A DNA stretch of 64,000 bases from Sodiomyces alkalinus F11. Its lineage: Eukaryota > Ascomycota > Sordariomycetes > Glomerellales > Plectosphaerellaceae. Below, in pieces: positions 1-11,738 of the stretch. Numbering within the stretch: the first letter of the stretch is position 1; each line of letters begins with the position of its first letter. The stretch spans positions 186,001 through 250,000 of the forward strand of contig NW_021167081.1 of the NCBI RefSeq assembly GCF_003711515.1, in the 5' to 3' direction. Under the pieces are notes generated by a model, which made no database searches, was not told where the DNA came from, and saw only the letters and a program-made list of their open reading frames with translations. A program made the position numbers and the translations under genes.

Positions 1-1198
1 TTGTGCTGAGGTATCCGGACCGTTTACTCCGTACTTTCTTTCCCCTGGCTGGCCTACGAATACAAATTACCTTAGTACCTTACCACAAGGTACACCTTAT
101 AAAGTACTCGAGTACAAAGTATACCCTATGATGGTATGCTCCACGACCACGCCTTCATTGCACGTCTCGAAGAACCCCTTCAGGGGACCTCCACTTTGAC
201 TTGGTTTCTTCCCTGTTGTGCCTGTTCCCTGTTCCCTGTGCCCTGTGCCTTGTGCCTTGTGCCTTGCTTCGCAGTCCTGCCCAGTGCCAGGTTTTTTTTA
301 GGGCCCCCAGTACGAATACATCTACTTGCCGCATACGCAAGTACGTAAGGTAGGTACCTTAGTCGTACATCATTAATAAGTGCCTTACTTCGTATGATGC
401 ACGATAGTCAAGCCTGACCAAGGAAAATGAAAACCCGTTGGGTCTACGGGAACGAAGAACGAACCATTTACATCTCCTGTCTCTCCCACTGCCGAGTATC
501 TCCCTCCCCTTCGTCTTTTGTTCTTTTTGTTCTTCTCCAATATTGCAACGCATCGTCCCGTCGTCGGTCTTTTTATACCCTGGGTCCTCTTTTCTTCCCA
601 AGTCTACCTTATTCTAACTTCTTGGGAACCGCGGCTGCCCACCTAAACCTTGACATTCTTCTCTCTTTTCTGTGCGACTCGTTTATTAAAATATAACCTC
701 GACCGTATTGATCATTGTCTTCTACCTCTCCCCTCGGCGCAACCTCGACGCGGGCACTTCACAGATATCGAGTCCAACTCTCTATCCCCACTCCTGCTCG
801 CCAAATGGCCAGCTTGGCCTCCCGTTGGCAGCCGTCTTATTAGCCGGGGAGGTGAAGTGACGTCGATGCCGTGTCGACCGTTCGAGACTCCCCGGAGAAA
901 GGAAAAAAAAAAAAAAAAAAGGACCTACCTTCCGCCAAAGTACCGAAAGTTCGTCCACTACAGGTACGGAGGACAGTCGATCTCCCCGCGATCCCCTATC
1001 GCTTTTCTATACCTTAACCGAAAGCGCAAAGGGCTTTTGTGACCATCTCAGTTCAGGGTCCTAAGGGTCCTGCTCCTGCTGCCCCCCCACTAAATCCAAG
1101 CAACCCCAGAAGCCTAGAACCCCCCAGATTTCCAGGGACCATTTTGCGTTTTGCGTTTTGCGTTTTGCGTTTTGGTCGTTTGGGTGTTGGTTGTCGCC
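1..1198. other. Intergenic region and upstream region of wc-2
   Basis: No convincing gene. The stretch is pyrimidine-rich, with an A-run near 902-919 and a short TTTTGCG tandem repeat (four units, about 1144-1174) just before the wc-2 start codon. Small open frames here have no recognisable protein character. A TACTCCGTA motif lies at 25-33; the same 9-mer recurs in several other intergenic stretches of this window. Confidence 0.6.
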
Positions 1199-3339
1199 AT
1201 GTCTGACGGGCTCCCAACCCCCGTTTCCGACGGAGCGTACCCCTACAGCTTTGAGAGCTTTGATCCGGCCACGCTTGATGCTGTGAGTCCGAGTCCCCGC
1301 CCCGTTTTTATTTTCCTTTGAATATCTATTTTGATTTTTATTTTTATTTTCATTTTCATTTTCATTTTCATTTTCCCTTTTTTTTTATTGAATATCTTTG
1401 GCTGCTTTCTTTCGTTCATCATATCGTCATCATGCCCTCAATCCATGCATCATGCAACCGCGTCTTTCATGTCGGCCATATTAGTTTGATTTTCCTTTTG
1501 TCGTTGTTTTGCCTTTCTTTCTTTCTTCTCCTCTTCCCCACTTCCCTTCTTCTTCTCTTCTTCTGCTTATTTGGCCCCCCATCCTTTTCAGCTCTTCATT
1601 TTACCCACCCGACCACAATCAATCTTCATTCCCTCTGCCACATCAACCGGGGACGCGAGGCTTGCCCCTTGCATCGAGTCTCACTGACGATTTCTTATTT
1701 CTTCACAGCTAGCAAGCGACCCCACTTTCATGTCGCTACTAGACAACTCCATGTTGGGCGACCTGGACCCGACCCCCATGAACCTTGACGACACAACCGC
1801 ATCGCATAATGGAGTCATGTCTCCCTTCAATCAGTTCAATCACCATATGAACAACCAGATAGACGACCAGCTCGACAAACAATTCAACAGCCAGCTAATC
1901 GGCCAACTCAATACTCAGTTGAGCACGCCTCCTATTTCCACCGGTCCGATCATGTACGATGATGCCGTAGCGGCGGGTGTCCCCCAACAATCCGTGAGCC
2001 AACTCACGCCGGCCGCAACCGTATTCAGCGGTACAGGCGATGACAGTACGGTCGGCGGTCCCGGCGCGGGCCCTTCGCCCCAAAGCGGCAGAAACTTCAC
2101 TCCACAGCCGGCGACGACCACCTCGACAACGACAACAACAACAACAACAATAGCAGCAACAACAGCAGCAACAACAACTGCAACAGCACCAGCAACAAAC
2201 AACTCCTCGAACCCGTCCGGCGGGAGTACCTTGACCGAGTTCACCAAGAGGCGAAACTGGCCGGCCAAGGTGGTCGAGGAGCTCCGGGACTTCCTACAAA
2301 TCCTCGACGCCAACGGCCGCATCCGGTTCGTGTCGCCGAGCATCCTAGGGCTAACGGGCTACACGGGGGACGAGATCACGGACAAGTTCATCAAGGACTA
2401 CGTGCACCCGGACGACGTGGGCGTGTTCGTGGCGGAGCTCAACGAGTCGATCGCGACCGCGAACCCGCTGCGCATCTTCTACCGCTTCCGCAGGAAGGAC
2501 GGCAGCTACGCCGTCTTCGAGGCCGTCGGCCACGCCCACATCGCGTCGGCCAAGTTCGCGCCCAACCCGCACAACAAGTCCGCCTTCTGCCAGGCCGTCT
2601 TCATGATGGCCCGCCCGTACCCGACCAAGAACGCCGCCCTGCTCGACTCGTTCCTCGAGCACAAGATCGAGAACGAGCGGCTACGGCGCCGCATCGCACA
2701 GCTGCGCAGGGAGGAGGAGGTGGAGAATGAGGAGTCGCAGAGGCAGTGGATGCTGAGTTGGTCGGGGCGGTCGGATACCTCGACGAGCGTGCCGGGGACG
2801 ACGAATCCCCGCTCCCCTGCGGCGGCGGCCGCCGCAGCAGTAGCAGGAGCAGGAGCAGCAGCAGCAGCAGCAGGGACAGTGGCGGTACCTCCCCCTCCGG
2901 GCTCGGACGGCGCGATGCAGGGGCAGATGCAGGTGCAGGTGCCTATGCAGATGCAGCAGCCGCAGCCGCCGCTGCCGCTGTCCGACGCGGCGGGGTTCAA
3001 CCCGACGCTGACGCGCGACGCGCTGGAACGCGTGGCCAATAGCCGGCCCGACTCGTTGACGGAGAAGATGGCCCGCTACGAGGGGTCGCACGCCGACACC
3101 ATCGAGATGCTTACGGGGTTGCGGTACGTCGAGGGCGAGCGGAGCCGGGGGATCACGACGGGGGTGGCCAGCCCGGCGCTGATCAAGGGCGATGCGGGGA
3201 TCGCGATCCCGGCGGGAAGAGACTTCAGGGCGGGAGATAAGAAGAAGAAGCAGAAGACGGTGGAGGAATACGTTTGCACGGATTGCGGTGGGTTTCTTCC
3301 CTTTTTTCCCTTTCTTCCCTTTCTTCTCTCTTTTTCTTT

Positions 3340-3374
<35 letters not shown>

Positions 3375-3604
3375 CTTCCTCGTCGCCACATTCCAGTCAA
3401 CCCGTCCTGGACTGACGAGGACGTTTCGACATAGGTACCCTCGATTCCCCCGAATGGCGCAAGGGTCCCAACGGTCCTAAAACGTTATGCAACGCCTGCG
3501 GTCTGCGGTGGGCCAAGAAGGAGAAGAAAAACAAGCACAATGGCAATGGCCATGCCACTGGCGAAGCGATGCAACCCGAACCGTCAGGAGTCGGGAATAG
3601 CTGA
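1199..3604 (+). CDS. wc-2: White collar 2-like PAS/GATA-type transcription factor
   Basis: Three exons: 1199-1282, 1709-3287 and 3435-3604, giving about 610 residues. The first exon encodes a short N-terminus beginning [12 protein letters not shown]; introns of 426 and 147 nt have GTGAGT and GTGGGT donors. Residues about 35-200 are low-complexity (Gln/Asn then a Thr/Ser/Ala run). A PAS domain follows (about 205-320; [26 protein letters not shown]), then a predicted coiled helix (about 335-360), an Ala/Pro/Gln-rich linker, and a C-terminal GATA zinc finger C-x2-C-x18-C-x2-C (about 551-575; CTDCG ... LCNACGLRW), the spacing typical of WC-2. In known fungi WC-2 pairs through PAS with the blue-light receptor WC-1 as a nuclear complex driving light and clock genes. 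The second intron splits the finger right after its first cysteine pair and contains a T31 run. Identification is firm; the N-terminal exon is slightly less certain. Confidence 0.94.
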
Positions 3605-4853
3605 AAGGGAAGAGACGAAAAAAATCGAAACAAACAAAAGCAAAATGGAAAGACAAGGCTGGAGGGGTTGGTTATCTGGTTATCTTGGCATATATACGCA
3701 ACAAAGGCCCCAGCCGATATACACGAACGGCTGACCTGCCTGCCCGGACTCAATTTTCGAGGGCCATCGCATCACGTCAAGCTCTGCGTCGGAGCCAAAG
3801 CGGGACAGCAGCCTGTTACCTTCACGGAGCAACACGCTGATTGTCTGTCGGTCGGCCCAGCAATCCAGGATATCGAAGGTGCTGCGGTTATCCCTCGATT
3901 TCTGTTCATGCCGCGGCAGCGAGACATGGGGGATCCGACGCATGCATATATACCTGCACCTAAATCTACGCGGCACAAGGGGGGAGAGATGACAAGGCAA
4001 CACAGCATGTAGTAGCGAGAGAGCGAGCATGACGATAACAAATTTCGAGCCGAGAGGCAAAACGGAACGAAGACGCAAACCAAACCCGCTTCAATTACTT
4101 GGCCTCCCACCCACGCGCTGTCACGTGCTGTCGATGAAGTACGAATACATAAGATACCTAAGGTACGCCACAGGTACCTTAGTCTGTCGTGCCAGGGGGG
4201 AGGACGAGGGGTAATGACAGCAAAGCAGATGCGGGGGCAATAAAGGTGATGGGGCTTTGGTGGTAATTACTGAGTACGGTAACACGTACCGTAACACAGA
4301 CCCCCATGTCCAGCTGAACCACTGCATCGATCGTTGACCCGTGGTTCTGTACGTTGTACAGCACACAATATAAAGAGGCAAGTCCCTTTGTACTTCGTAC
4401 ACGGTACCTGAGGTGTTCGTCCTGCCCGGGGATATGGTGAGGTACCTAGTGGACATGTGGTGGCTGCGCTACCACCGGTCCTGACCAATGACCAATGGCC
4501 CTCCACGACGGAGCTTGTACGTTGTACGTTGTAGTGCTCTCTAGCACGACCTTGAGGCGCTGAACGCTTGCTTTTGCGATGCCGGTCCAGCTAGAACGGC
4601 CTTGCTAAATGAGGGGAGCTGCGCATGGTTCGATGATAGCTAAACAAATACGGAGAACTGTAAAGTAACCAGCTAAAAAGGGGGACGACCCCTCATTCTC
4701 TCCTCGGTCCGTCGTTCATCATCGTCCGTCGTCGTCTTGTCCTGCTCTTCCGCCCTCGCAACCAGCTTTACACAACGAATAGATCCCTCCCAACTCGAAC
4801 GAAACCTTGACTACGAACCCACCGTTCAATTCAGCATCTCAACCACAGTCACG
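3605..4853. other. Intergenic region
   Basis: Contains the 3' flank of wc-2 and the promoter of the next gene. Several copies of a GGTACCTTAG / CTAAGGTAC-type motif lie around 4150-4185. No gene or RNA gene could be supported. Confidence 0.55.
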
Positions 4854-5973
4854 ATGGACAAGCTCTTCAGCACAGCAAAGGACTTTCTCCAGGAACAGAC
4901 CGACAAGGACGACAACAAGCAGCAGCAGCAGCAGCAGCAGCGTACGTTTTTGCTTCCAGACCCACCCCTGTTCCCTCTCCCCTCTCCCCCCCTGCCTCGT
5001 CCTTCTTCCTCCCTTGGCATCGTCATCCCCCGGCTTGGCTTGGGCCAACATGAGATGACGGCCAGTAAAGGCAGCCAGGGTGCAGAGCAACAACCATCAC
5101 GACGGGACCGACTAATGGGAACATGGGACTTTCCAACACCAATGACTTTGAGAATTACATTATCGACGAGACCTTTTTTCTTCTTCTTTTTTTTTTTTTT
5201 TTCTTCCCTCAGAAGGCTGACATGACGATCCTCCTCGTGCCATATAGCCCCCCAACCTCAGGCGCTCCCTGGCGGGAACAGTAAGTTGACACCAACCTCC
5301 TCCATCCACTCGCCCCAATCCTGACCCCTCCTACAGAGGGCACCGGAGGCTCGTACCCGATCCCCGGGGGTGACGACGACGATTTCCGCTCCGCCGCCAC
5401 CGAAGCTGCGCGTCAAGCCGGGTCGCATGGCGACAGGGACCTCTTTTCCAACGTCCTCGGCACGCTAGGCCAGAAGAAGGCCCAGGTCGAGAAGGAAGAC
5501 GTTGACGAGAATGGTGCGTTTTGTCCTATATATATATATATATATATATATCTCTCTTAAAACAAGGAAAGAAAAGAAAGCAAAGTAACAACCCATCACT
5601 GACGTATCAACCCCCGCCCACAGACATCCTCACCATGTACAAGAAATTCGCCGGCGGCGAGGCCGGCGCCAAGGAACAAGCCGACGAAAAGTCCCTCGGC
5701 GCCGCCGCCGCCATGCAGGCCCTCAAGCGCTTCAACAGCGGCGAGGTCAAGGGCCAGAAGGACACCCAGGGCGGCTTCCTCGCCCTTGCCATGGCCGAGG
5801 GCAGCAAGCTCTTCGACGACAGCGCCAAGGACGGCCGCGTCAAGCAGGGCACCACCAAGGAGGGCGTCATCCAGCAGGCCGGCGAGATGGCCCTCAAGCT
5901 CTTCTTCAAGAGCCAGGTCAAGCAGGGCGGTGCCGGCGGGCTGGTCGACATGGCCTCCAAGTTTTTGAAGTGA
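4854..5973 (+). CDS. Small DUF7721/beta-flanking-like protein
   Basis: Three exons: 4854-4941, 5337-5513 and 5624-5973, about 204 residues. The start MDKLFSTAKDFLQEQ is in frame with a CAG-encoded Gln run; that run ends exactly at a GTACGT donor, and the split codon C|AG restores Gln at the acceptor. Exon 2 encodes a Gly/Asp-rich segment followed by a helix (DLFSNVLGTLGQKK); exon 3 encodes a helical, Ala/Lys-rich domain (GAAAAMQALKRF, FLALAMAEGSKLFDD, GEMALKLFFKSQ) ending in SKFLK. This resembles the fungal proteins annotated as beta-flanking or DUF7721, recalled from memory; their biochemical function is not known to me. No signal peptide or membrane segment is visible. Intron 2 carries a (TA)n microsatellite around 5527-5551. 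Confidence 0.8.
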
Positions 5974-5980
5974 TTTTGCT

Positions 5981-6040
5981 TGAGGGAGTGAGGGAGTGAG
6001 GGAGTGAGGGAGTGAGGGAGTGAGTGAGTGAGTGAGAGAG
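5981..6040. repeat. Minisatellite (GTGAGGGA)n passing into (GAGT)n
   Basis: Directly after the stop codon of the preceding gene, an 8-bp unit GTGAGGGA is repeated about five times and then degrades to GAGT units. It lies in the probable 3' UTR. It is a simple tandem repeat with no coding content. Confidence 0.85.
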
Positions 6041-6364
6041 TTGAATATATAAAGTTTCTTTTTAAACGTTTTAAATATCAAATGTCCGACCCATGGCATA
6101 TATATACAATTATCCGCCGCATTCATTCCATAATGTAATGCCAAAAAAAAAAAAAAAAGAAACGAAGGGGTATCCGAAAAAATCGCTCCGTCGCCATATC
6201 CCATCCCATATCTCATATCCGTGTTTCGTTTGGCCCGGCTTGTCCTCCGAGAACGAAAAGTAATTCTGCGTGCAAGTCTTCGAAAAGCCGCAGAGAAAAG
6301 CTTCCTCCCATCTGTATGAAAAGTAGAGTTGAAATATCCCCCCTTTTTGTTCTTTGCCGTCCCC

Positions 6365-8826
6365 TCATGGTGACATTGTCGCGTCGGTGCTGACGCTCAT
6401 CATGCTCAAGCTGCTCCTCAACTTCATGCTCTTGACGCTCGTGTTGTAAAGGATGCTGGCATTGTCGCTCTCCACCTTGGACTTCTTGGCCGCCGCCTCG
6501 GCCACGTCGACCCAGCCCTCCGGGATGACCCGGCCCCCCGGCACCTTCGTGTTGAGGTAAACCTCCGCCTCGCGTGCAAACTCGAGTAGCTGCTCCTCGC
6601 CGCCCCACTCGGCCATGGCGTGCATGCCGATGGGGAGCCGGCGGGTGCCGTTCTTGCTGCCCCCGAAAGCGTTGGCGTAGCCCACCGGTACCGAAACGGC
6701 CGGGCACCCGGTCAGGTTGGCGAGGAAGATGTAGATCATGTTGCGGATGGAGGCGTTCACGTCGGTGAAGCCCGCTTCGGCGTCGCCTTCGTCGCGACGC
6801 CAGCCGCGGGTAGGCGTGGTCGGGGTCAGGAAGAGGATCCCGGGATACTGCTCGAAGAGGTGGGCGAGGTGGGACATGATGAGCTGGCGGAGGCGGCCGG
6901 CGGCGCGGAAGTCGGCCGTCGGGGTCTGCGATGCCACGGCGAGGAAAAGGCGGCTCTGGGCCGAGATGTGGTCGAAGAAGCGTCCCGGTGGGGGGAAGGC
7001 CTCGCGCACGTCGTGGTAGGTTTGGGTGATGGTCAGAACGGAGTGGGCGAGCTGACACTCGCGCAGGTACGGGAGGTTGATGTCGAGAACCGAGTAGCCC
7101 ACGGAGCAGAAGTACGCGAGCGCCTTGTCGCAGTGGGCCACCACTTCCTTGTCGGCCTGCGACCACCACGAGCTGTCGACGGCAAGGACACGACGACGGT
7201 TTGCCGTATTTGGATCTAGTGACATCGGAATCGAAGGGGTGAAGAGAGACTGAACGGGGTCGTCGGGGTTCGGCTGGGACATGATGCGGTACGCAATAGT
7301 CAGGTCAGCGACGGAAGCAGCCATGGGACCTGTCACACAGCTCGAGTGCTTCATGACCACAGTACGGTGATGGGTGGGTTTCAGGGCGTAGAGGCCGGTG
7401 AAGGCAGCGGGGATACGGATGCCGCCTCCTGTGCACATGCATCCGTGTTAGTGGCGCCGAAGCTGCGAACCGTGTTTTGGAGTGCTGGGCTTTCAAACAA
7501 GGGACGTACCAGCATCGGTTCCGATGGCAATCGGGACCATTCCACAGCAGACTGCTGATGCACCGCCGGATGAAGAACCACCGGGGTAGTACTTGGGGTT
7601 GTGCCAGTTGGTGGGCGTGCCCCAGTTCGGCTGTGTCGAGTGTCTAGTCAGCGTCCGGCCGTTCCATTTCATGTCGTGCAGTGCAGGAGAGAGATGGGAT
7701 TTGTGTGCGGAAAACGTACATTGCAGCCACAAGTGTCTATAGAAAGGAGGCACAACGTTAGCTTATGATATGGTTTACTTTTGAGAGCGGGGAGTGGGGG
7801 AGTCTGGAGGCCAAGGGGTCAAGGGGCCAAGAGACCGAGAGGTCACAGGTAAGGAGGTGAGGAGACTAGAAAACTCACCAGCTCGAAGTTCGTGCATATT
7901 ATTCTTGCCAACGACAACGGCACCAGCCGCCTCGAGCTTCCTGATAGGCCAGCTTGTCTCCTCGGCGGGCTGGAAGAATTTGAGGCGCGGGTTGTACTTC
8001 ATGCCGGAGTGCGAGACCCATCCCCTGACATCGATCTCGTCCTTGACGGAGATGGGGACGCCGTCGAGGATGCCGAGAGGTTTGCCGGCAAGCCAGCGCG
8101 CGGTGGAGGCCTGAGCGGCGGCGAGTGCGAGAGCCTCCCCGTTGCCATGGCTGGGAACCCAAGCGGTCTCGTACTTGCCCTTGGGGCGCTGGCCGCGGCG
8201 GGTCAGGGGCATGAGGGCGGAGACGACCTGGTACGGGGTGACGGTCCCTGAAGCGTAGAGGGCGTGGTAGTCGGCGCAGGTCATGTAGCCGCGCGGAGCG
8301 TCGGGGGGCGTCGGGGCGGTGAGCTCGGGCCCAAAGTGGAGCAGGTCAGGCACCGGGGTGCCGTCGCGGAGAGGGATTACATCAGGCTGGGGAGGGTGAA
8401 ACGGTGTCAGCAGTCAGGACGTCCTCTTCGGAGCTACCTTGCTCTGAAGAGTGCCAGGGCTTCGGTGGCATAGAATTGGTTCATCTGGTCTCACCTGTAG
8501 CCTGTACTTGTAGTCCCTGAGTTCGGGGATCTCTCTGATGAGGCCAAACTTGGCGTTGTGCCAAAAGTAGCGGCGGACAAATCCCAAGTTGGCAGCGCTG
8601 AAGGCAGTGGAGGTCAGTCCAGAATAATATAAGCATCGAAAGCAATGTTATGTTGGTTTTGGATGACCAAATGTTGAGAACACAAAACGTACAGTTTGCC
8701 GGCAACGGTAAGAGCGTGACCGCGGAGAGTGGGATTTTGGTCGTCTTTGGGGGCTTCCTCTGCCTTGGGCTGACGAGGGGCCCGTTGGGCGCCCGGGTAG
8801 TTCGCATACCGCCGGTTGGGGGCCAT
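6365..8826 (-). CDS. FAAH-like amidase-signature protein, nucleophile Ser replaced by Gly
   Basis: Six exons read on the minus strand: 8826-8693, 8597-8495, 8386-7879, 7736-7720 (a 17-nt microexon), 7630-7510 and 7428-6365, about 648 residues. All junctions keep frame and use GT-AG. Amidase-signature landmarks are clear: the catalytic Lys in ISVKDEID (about K194), a Gly/Ser loop GGSSSGG with the cis-Ser (about S273), and the GTDAGGGIRIP loop. The sequence around GCNPNWGTPTNWHNPKYYPGG is closest in style to plant fatty-acid-amide hydrolases, so hydrolysis of an amide or N-acyl-amine would be the family role. However, the position that normally carries the nucleophile (GGSIR) is glycine (about G297), so catalysis may be lost or altered. 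The start is the first in-frame ATG of exon 1, but the frame stays open upstream with protein-like sequence, so a further 5' exon is possible. Confidence 0.86.
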
Positions 8827-11738
8827 GAGGGCCTGCCTCGTAGGAGGAGATTGGTGATACTCGTTGGGGGCGTTGATCAATTTGACCCCGGGACCGTAGT
8901 GGTGGACGGTTTGTGATCGGTCGATTCGGTTCGCTTGCGATAGAACGGACGTTGTGCGAGCCAGGTTTTTTCCGGGGTTATTTGATCGAGGAGGAAAAGC
9001 ACCGGTATTTGTATGTATTAGTTTCGTACGTTGGTGTGAAAACCTTGGATTTCTTCCTGATTTTCGTCGCTTGACCGTTGGACATTGATGTTGACCAGTA
9101 ACGAAGGACGAGGTTAGGAAGAAGGCTTGGGAGATCTGTAAGAAAATTCTCCGAACCATGCGACGGCTTCCATGTGGGCGCGGTGAAAGCGGTCCATGTT
9201 ATCCTTATAGGAAAATGGGGGGCTAGCGAGAGCAAGGGGCGGCAGTGATCTGACCAGGACCGATAGCCAGGACCGATAGATAGGTATTATTGGGAAGCCG
9301 TTATGGTATCTTTCTCCTAGCACCTACCTACAGGCTACGCCGGGTCCGAGAACAGACACACGGACCGCCCGCCGTAGAATCGGAGACGACGGTTGGACCG
9401 GATAGAACGTGGTGGGCTGAGAGCGGTGGGAGACAGCAACAGGGACAGCGGTGGGTGAAGAGCAGACGCAAGTCCCGAGCGCGGCACCGTGGGATCCCTC
9501 TCCCTGCAGCCCCATAGCACGGCCTTCACAGGTTTCCTGCATGTTCTTGTTCTTTCGTCTCACGCGAACGGCGTGGGAATCCTGCCACGCACCCACGCCG
9601 CACCCGCACCTCAACTCAACTCAGCCTTTTGTCCTATCGTGGCCCCGCCGGAAAACATGTCACGAGGGGGTCAGATACGACGTCGCCGAGATGAGATGGA
9701 GGTCCCAGCAGGCCTAGCTCAAAGAGGTTGACGCAGGAGCCATGTTGGGTAGGCTAGGTACCCATGTTTGGTGATGGCAGGGAGGAGGGATGGACGGACA
9801 AGGGTAAACGCTGCCGTTTTGATGCTTCGATGTTTCGATATCTGGATCGATGATCTCCGGTTGAATGGTTGAATGTCTACAACGTAAAGTCAGAGACGGA
9901 GATGCTGGAGGGCAAAGAGAAACGCAGGCACACTGGCAGTTGTACTTTGTACAATAGGAGCACGCAGTTTCATGTTTTACAGTTCTCTCACCGTCGGGAC
10001 ATCCGTACCTTACCTACCTTTAAGCAAGGTACACAACTTGCAAACGCAGGAAGGAACGACCAAAAGCACCCACCTAAAAAGAGGGGTGGGGGGTGTGTGA
10101 TTGGGGGTGGACCCAAAGCTCCAAGAACCATCGAAGCCGGCACTTGCGATTCGTCCACCGCCGTCTAGCAACGGACTATTTCCCACTACACGTGTACACG
10201 TACCTTAATTCACTCGAAGCTCGCGGGAGGTTGACGATGTACGTTGTATGAAGTACGGGTACAAAATACGGATGCTTCGTACTTTAAAAGTCGTGGTCGT
10301 CCTTGCCTTCATTTCCTATTGCATATTGGGTCGCTTGCTGGAATGAGGGAGAAGGCACAACAGGCTGTCCGTCAGTCCCCTTCTTGCTCTGAGCACTCTC
10401 CTACGAAGCACGTCACCTACATCATACACGTGGCGGTACATCTGTTACATTGACACCGGGGCAAAATTCCTAGCACGTAATGTCGAGGTTGGGTTGGTTT
10501 TATGAACGATGTCTCATCCCTCCCATGCAGCAACTACCGAATACCACACCTACCTTAGGCACGCAGCCAACACGATGACAAGATGAGCGGCACAGGCTAA
10601 GGTACCTACGGAGTACAGGCAGCGGGTGAGGTGAGTTTAATCCCGTACCTTAGGTAGACCAAGGACACCCACCACTGTCGCACATCAGCTCTCTCCAAAT
10701 CTCCAAAGGTCCTAAACATAAATAGCAACAACATCAATCCTCCTCGATCCTCAGCGATCCTGGGGGGGTCCTTCTAGCGCGCTTCTCCGGACAAGGCCGC
10801 TGTGGCCGTTGGCACTAAGAGCGGCAGATGGCGTGAACCATAGGCCCAATCTGTCCGAGTGGCTTGCTGTCAGGTCCAGCAATTGCCCTTCTAGGCAAGA
10901 CCTTTCTTACGGGATCGTGCAGGATCATCTCCCTCGTCAGCGTTGTCTCTCCTTTTCCTGGCGGAATGCATGGCATGGTCTATTAGGGGATTGAAACGGC
11001 CCAAAAGACGGTCGAAAGAGGGTGTAGGCTTGAGGTTCGTCCGGAGAAGCCAAGCTTCGTCCAAGAATGGTGTGAACCGTCCTCCATCTTATGATGCATG
11101 GCTACGGGCGAAAGGCATTGCAGGGGAAGTGAACCGGGGAGTGGACAGAACCTTGCTTTTTCATTTTTCAATTTTCATTTCTTCTCATTTTCTCCTTTGT
11201 TCTCCCTCATACTGATAAACCCCCACGCCCACGGTATATCATGGGATCCCTATATTATACCTATCATAAAACACTCAAGATTACCTACCAAAGTTATCGG
11301 TAATTACCTGCAGATGACCAGTCACTCTATAAACACGTAGGCCCGTATTTCGTCCTTTATAGATACGCTGCCAAAATCGGTGCCCCTCTGACGATGAAAC
11401 CTGCTCCTCACCCCGCCCTCGAATATATCACGAGATTTTTTTTTCTCTGCTCTTCTGCACTGCTCAATCCCTGATAATACATACCTTACATACGGTACGC
11501 ATATCCGGAGCGAGTCCGGAGCAGCCGTAATACAACCCGTCTTCCATCCCACACCGCAACATCCCATCGCTTGGCACTGCACAATGATAACGCATACCAC
11601 CTACATACAAAGACGCAGGCCCAAAACGGAAAACAATTCCATTCCTCTTTCCGAACAACATTATTGGCTACTTGAAGTTGAGCCTACTGGTTATTACTCG
11701 TCCCCTAGCATTGGCAGACCGACCAATCCACCTAGATT
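8827..11738. other. Long intergenic region, no gene supported
   Basis: About 2.9 kb between the 5' side of the amidase gene and the 3' side of the SPRY gene. Small frames are scattered on both strands with no recognisable domains or coherent splice partners. Copies of the TACGGAGTA motif (10607-10615) and of TAAGGTACC / TACCTTAGG (about 10598-10605 and 10647-10655) occur. The stretch nearest 8827 may hold an extra 5' exon of the amidase gene. Confidence 0.5.

Noticed and set aside
650..1042. 130-codon open frame before wc-2
   Set aside because: Contains a Lys run from the A tract and no recognisable features.
1318..1788. 156-codon open frame overlapping the first wc-2 intron
   Set aside because: Composed of Phe/His/Leu from TTTCAT simple repeats and runs into wc-2 exon 2 in the wrong frame.
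5206..5280. Possible extra exon between exons 1 and 2 of the DUF7721-like gene
   Set aside because: Splicing at the CCTCAG near 5215 gives a stop in frame, and direct joining of 4941 to 5337 restores a clean Gln-Gly junction.
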